Both the position numbers and the translations under genes were made by a program. From Chryseobacterium defluvii (GTDB lineage Bacteria > Bacteroidota > Bacteroidia > Flavobacteriales > Weeksellaceae), in NCBI RefSeq assembly GCF_003634775.1, contig NZ_RBXB01000002.1:186001-250000 (forward strand): a stretch of DNA of 64,000 nucleotides, written 5' to 3'. How positions within the stretch are numbered: the first letter of the stretch is position 1; each line of letters opens with the position of its first letter. The notes beneath the pieces were generated by a model. That model made no database searches. It saw only the letters and a list, made by a program, of their open reading frames with translations, and was not told where the DNA came from. Of this stretch, positions 63,849 through 64,000 are shown one piece after another.

Positions 63849-64000
63849 ATGAAATTTAACAAAACATATATCGGAGCATTATTCTTATCATCCGCATTGT
63901 TGCTAACAAGCTGTGAGGCTGTTCAGAACTCAAATCACCAACAAAGAGGTACTGCAGTAGGAGCGGCTTCGGGAGCAGTAATTGGAGGGATCTTAGGAAA
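63849..64000 (+). CDS. Glycine-zipper lipoprotein, probably OmpA family (5' part)
   Basis: Open from the ATG at 63849 to the window edge (50 codons). MKFNKTYIGALFLSSALLLT is followed by the lipobox TSC, then a Gln/Asn linker and the glycine-zipper AVGAASGAVIGGILG. In relatives such a zipper precedes an OmpA-like peptidoglycan-binding domain, which here lies outside the window (inference). Confidence 0.8.
   Translation, partial: MKFNKTYIGALFLSSALLLTSCEAVQNSNHQQRGTAVGAASGAVIGGILG

Overview
The window is about 64 kb of AT-rich chromosome from a Bacteroidota bacterium, most likely a Chryseobacterium-like member of the Flavobacteriia (Weeksellaceae). This rests on SusC/SusD and Oar-type TonB-dependent receptors, GSCFA, DUF5683, DUF2461 and WbqC proteins, secreted proteins beginning MKK...AQ, almost no Shine-Dalgarno sequences, and repeated copies of the Bacteroidota -7 promoter element TAnnTTTG, sometimes with a TTG/TTTG -33 element about 18-20 bases upstream. 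No database search was possible, so all names rest on motifs and recalled family knowledge.

Layout. 1-2.9 kb: the 5' part of an MgtC-family gene, a small unknown protein and DNA ligase LigA. 3-13.3 kb: an envelope locus with an Oar-like TonB receptor, a glycerophosphodiester phosphodiesterase, a SusC/SusD pair and a secreted calcineurin-like phosphoesterase; together they look like uptake and hydrolysis of organic phosphoesters. 13.4-16 kb: an SDR oxidoreductase, PrmA and an SH3-like secreted protein. 16-24.3 kb: an accessory stretch with a DHFR-like reductase, two small helix-turn-helix proteins, secreted surface proteins, an AraC-type regulator, a Crp/Fnr regulator with a metallo-beta-lactamase-fold enzyme, and a duplicated tRNA-Arg/tRNA-Pro cassette (the second copy also has tRNA-Ser). 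24.4-32 kb: an amidase, AspA, then glycan genes (two glycosyltransferases, flippase, FkbM methyltransferase) and a DUF2461 protein. 32-49.5 kb: mainly housekeeping genes (two DEAD-box helicases, PhoU-like/PiT phosphate transport, polyprenyl synthase, GSCFA, TatD, Obg, Adk, Hpt, ABC-F, PurA), with a beta-solenoid surface protein and a methyltransferase among them.

49.6-54.6 kb is the most unusual part: a four-gene minus-strand cassette with two large unknown proteins that share a W-F-N/I-S-D-G module, an N-acetylmuramidase with a peptidoglycan-binding domain and a CHAP/NlpC-like cysteine hydrolase. None has a signal peptide. One promoter, overlapped by a perfect palindrome, precedes the cassette, and a hairpin follows the first gene. 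I infer a cell-wall-targeting or pore-forming effector system that leaves the cell by lysis or a specialised route.

54.9-64 kb: all genes read rightward: TonB, ParA, ParB, DUF5683, DapB, signal peptidase I, WbqC, a subtilisin-like protease, a lipocalin-like lipoprotein and the start of a glycine-zipper lipoprotein. A hairpin whose two arms each contain an exact DnaA-box sequence lies between tonB and parA. In several places a -7 promoter or terminator hairpin lies within or at the N-terminal edge of the longest possible reading frame, so shorter starts were chosen (7250, 14319, 18840, 32089, 48026, 52827, 55918, 60890).
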